From NCBI GenBank assembly GCA_964496595.1, contig CAZCAI010000235.1:1-5293 (forward strand): 5,293 nt of DNA, given 5' to 3'. The position numbers and the translations under genes are program-made. The stretch comes from JAAAOZ01 sp964496595 (GTDB lineage Bacteria; Chloroflexota; Anaerolineae; B4-G1; SLSP01). Under the pieces are notes generated by a model. That model did not search any database, had not been told where the DNA came from, and saw nothing but the letters and a program-made list of their open reading frames with translations. Of this stretch, positions 5,293 to 5,293 are shown piece after piece (the first letter of the stretch is position 1; the number at the start of each line of letters is the position of its first letter).

Positions 5293-5293
5293 A

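Larger units (their letters stand above)
5150..5293. other. Upstream region of the epimerase-phosphatase operon
   Basis: These 144 bases hold no recognisable gene. Read in the minus direction they should contain the operon promoter. TTTACA near 5235-5240 could be a -35, but the expected -10 position 17 bases on reads CAATCA, so no promoter is called. The inverted repeat at 5178-5194 and the 15-bp direct repeats are the only structured elements seen. Confidence 0.5.

Overview
The window is a bacterial fragment in which all recognisable genes lie on the minus strand. From right to left in transcription order it holds a two-gene metabolic operon, a transcription terminator, an AT-rich leader region, and the first 985 codons of a very large exported protein that runs off the left edge. 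The organism cannot be named from the sequence. GC-rich housekeeping-type genes next to a giant right-handed beta-helix plus DUF11-type surface protein would fit Chloroflexota (Anaerolineae-like) or a similar environmental lineage, but this is inference from protein style only.

Right part (about 4147-5293): an extended-SDR NAD(P)-dependent epimerase/dehydratase-like gene with a near-consensus ribosome binding site. Its upstream region carries a 6-bp inverted repeat and two copies of a 15-bp direct repeat at the extreme right edge. Middle (3331-4134): a histidine phosphatase (phosphoglycerate-mutase-like) gene starting 12 bases after the epimerase stop, with its Shine-Dalgarno sequence overlapping that stop. 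The two are probably co-transcribed and translationally coupled. A 15-bp perfect hairpin followed by a T-rich tail (3232-3280) ends this operon.

Gap 2958-3330: no gene. It holds the terminator, candidate promoters, an AT-rich hairpin followed by a T tract in the leader, and a strong ribosome binding site for the next gene.

Left part (1-2957): one uninterrupted minus-strand reading frame. It encodes a signal peptide, a right-handed parallel beta-helix, an invasin/Big-like Ig domain, one classic DUF11 domain, and then a tandem array of about 105-residue DUF11/DUF7507-like modules. Two places in the array (1-109 and 634-742) are 108/109 identical in DNA, exactly two modules (211 codons) apart. 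The first 77 bases of the window are an exact copy of 634-710, which suggests that the sequence stops here because an assembler could not resolve the repeat. I see no CRISPR array, tRNA, rRNA, transposase or defence system, and nothing that amounts to a demonstrably new multi-gene system. The most interesting items are the duplicating surface-protein array, the leader hairpin, the repeats at the right edge and the charged insertion in the phosphatase.
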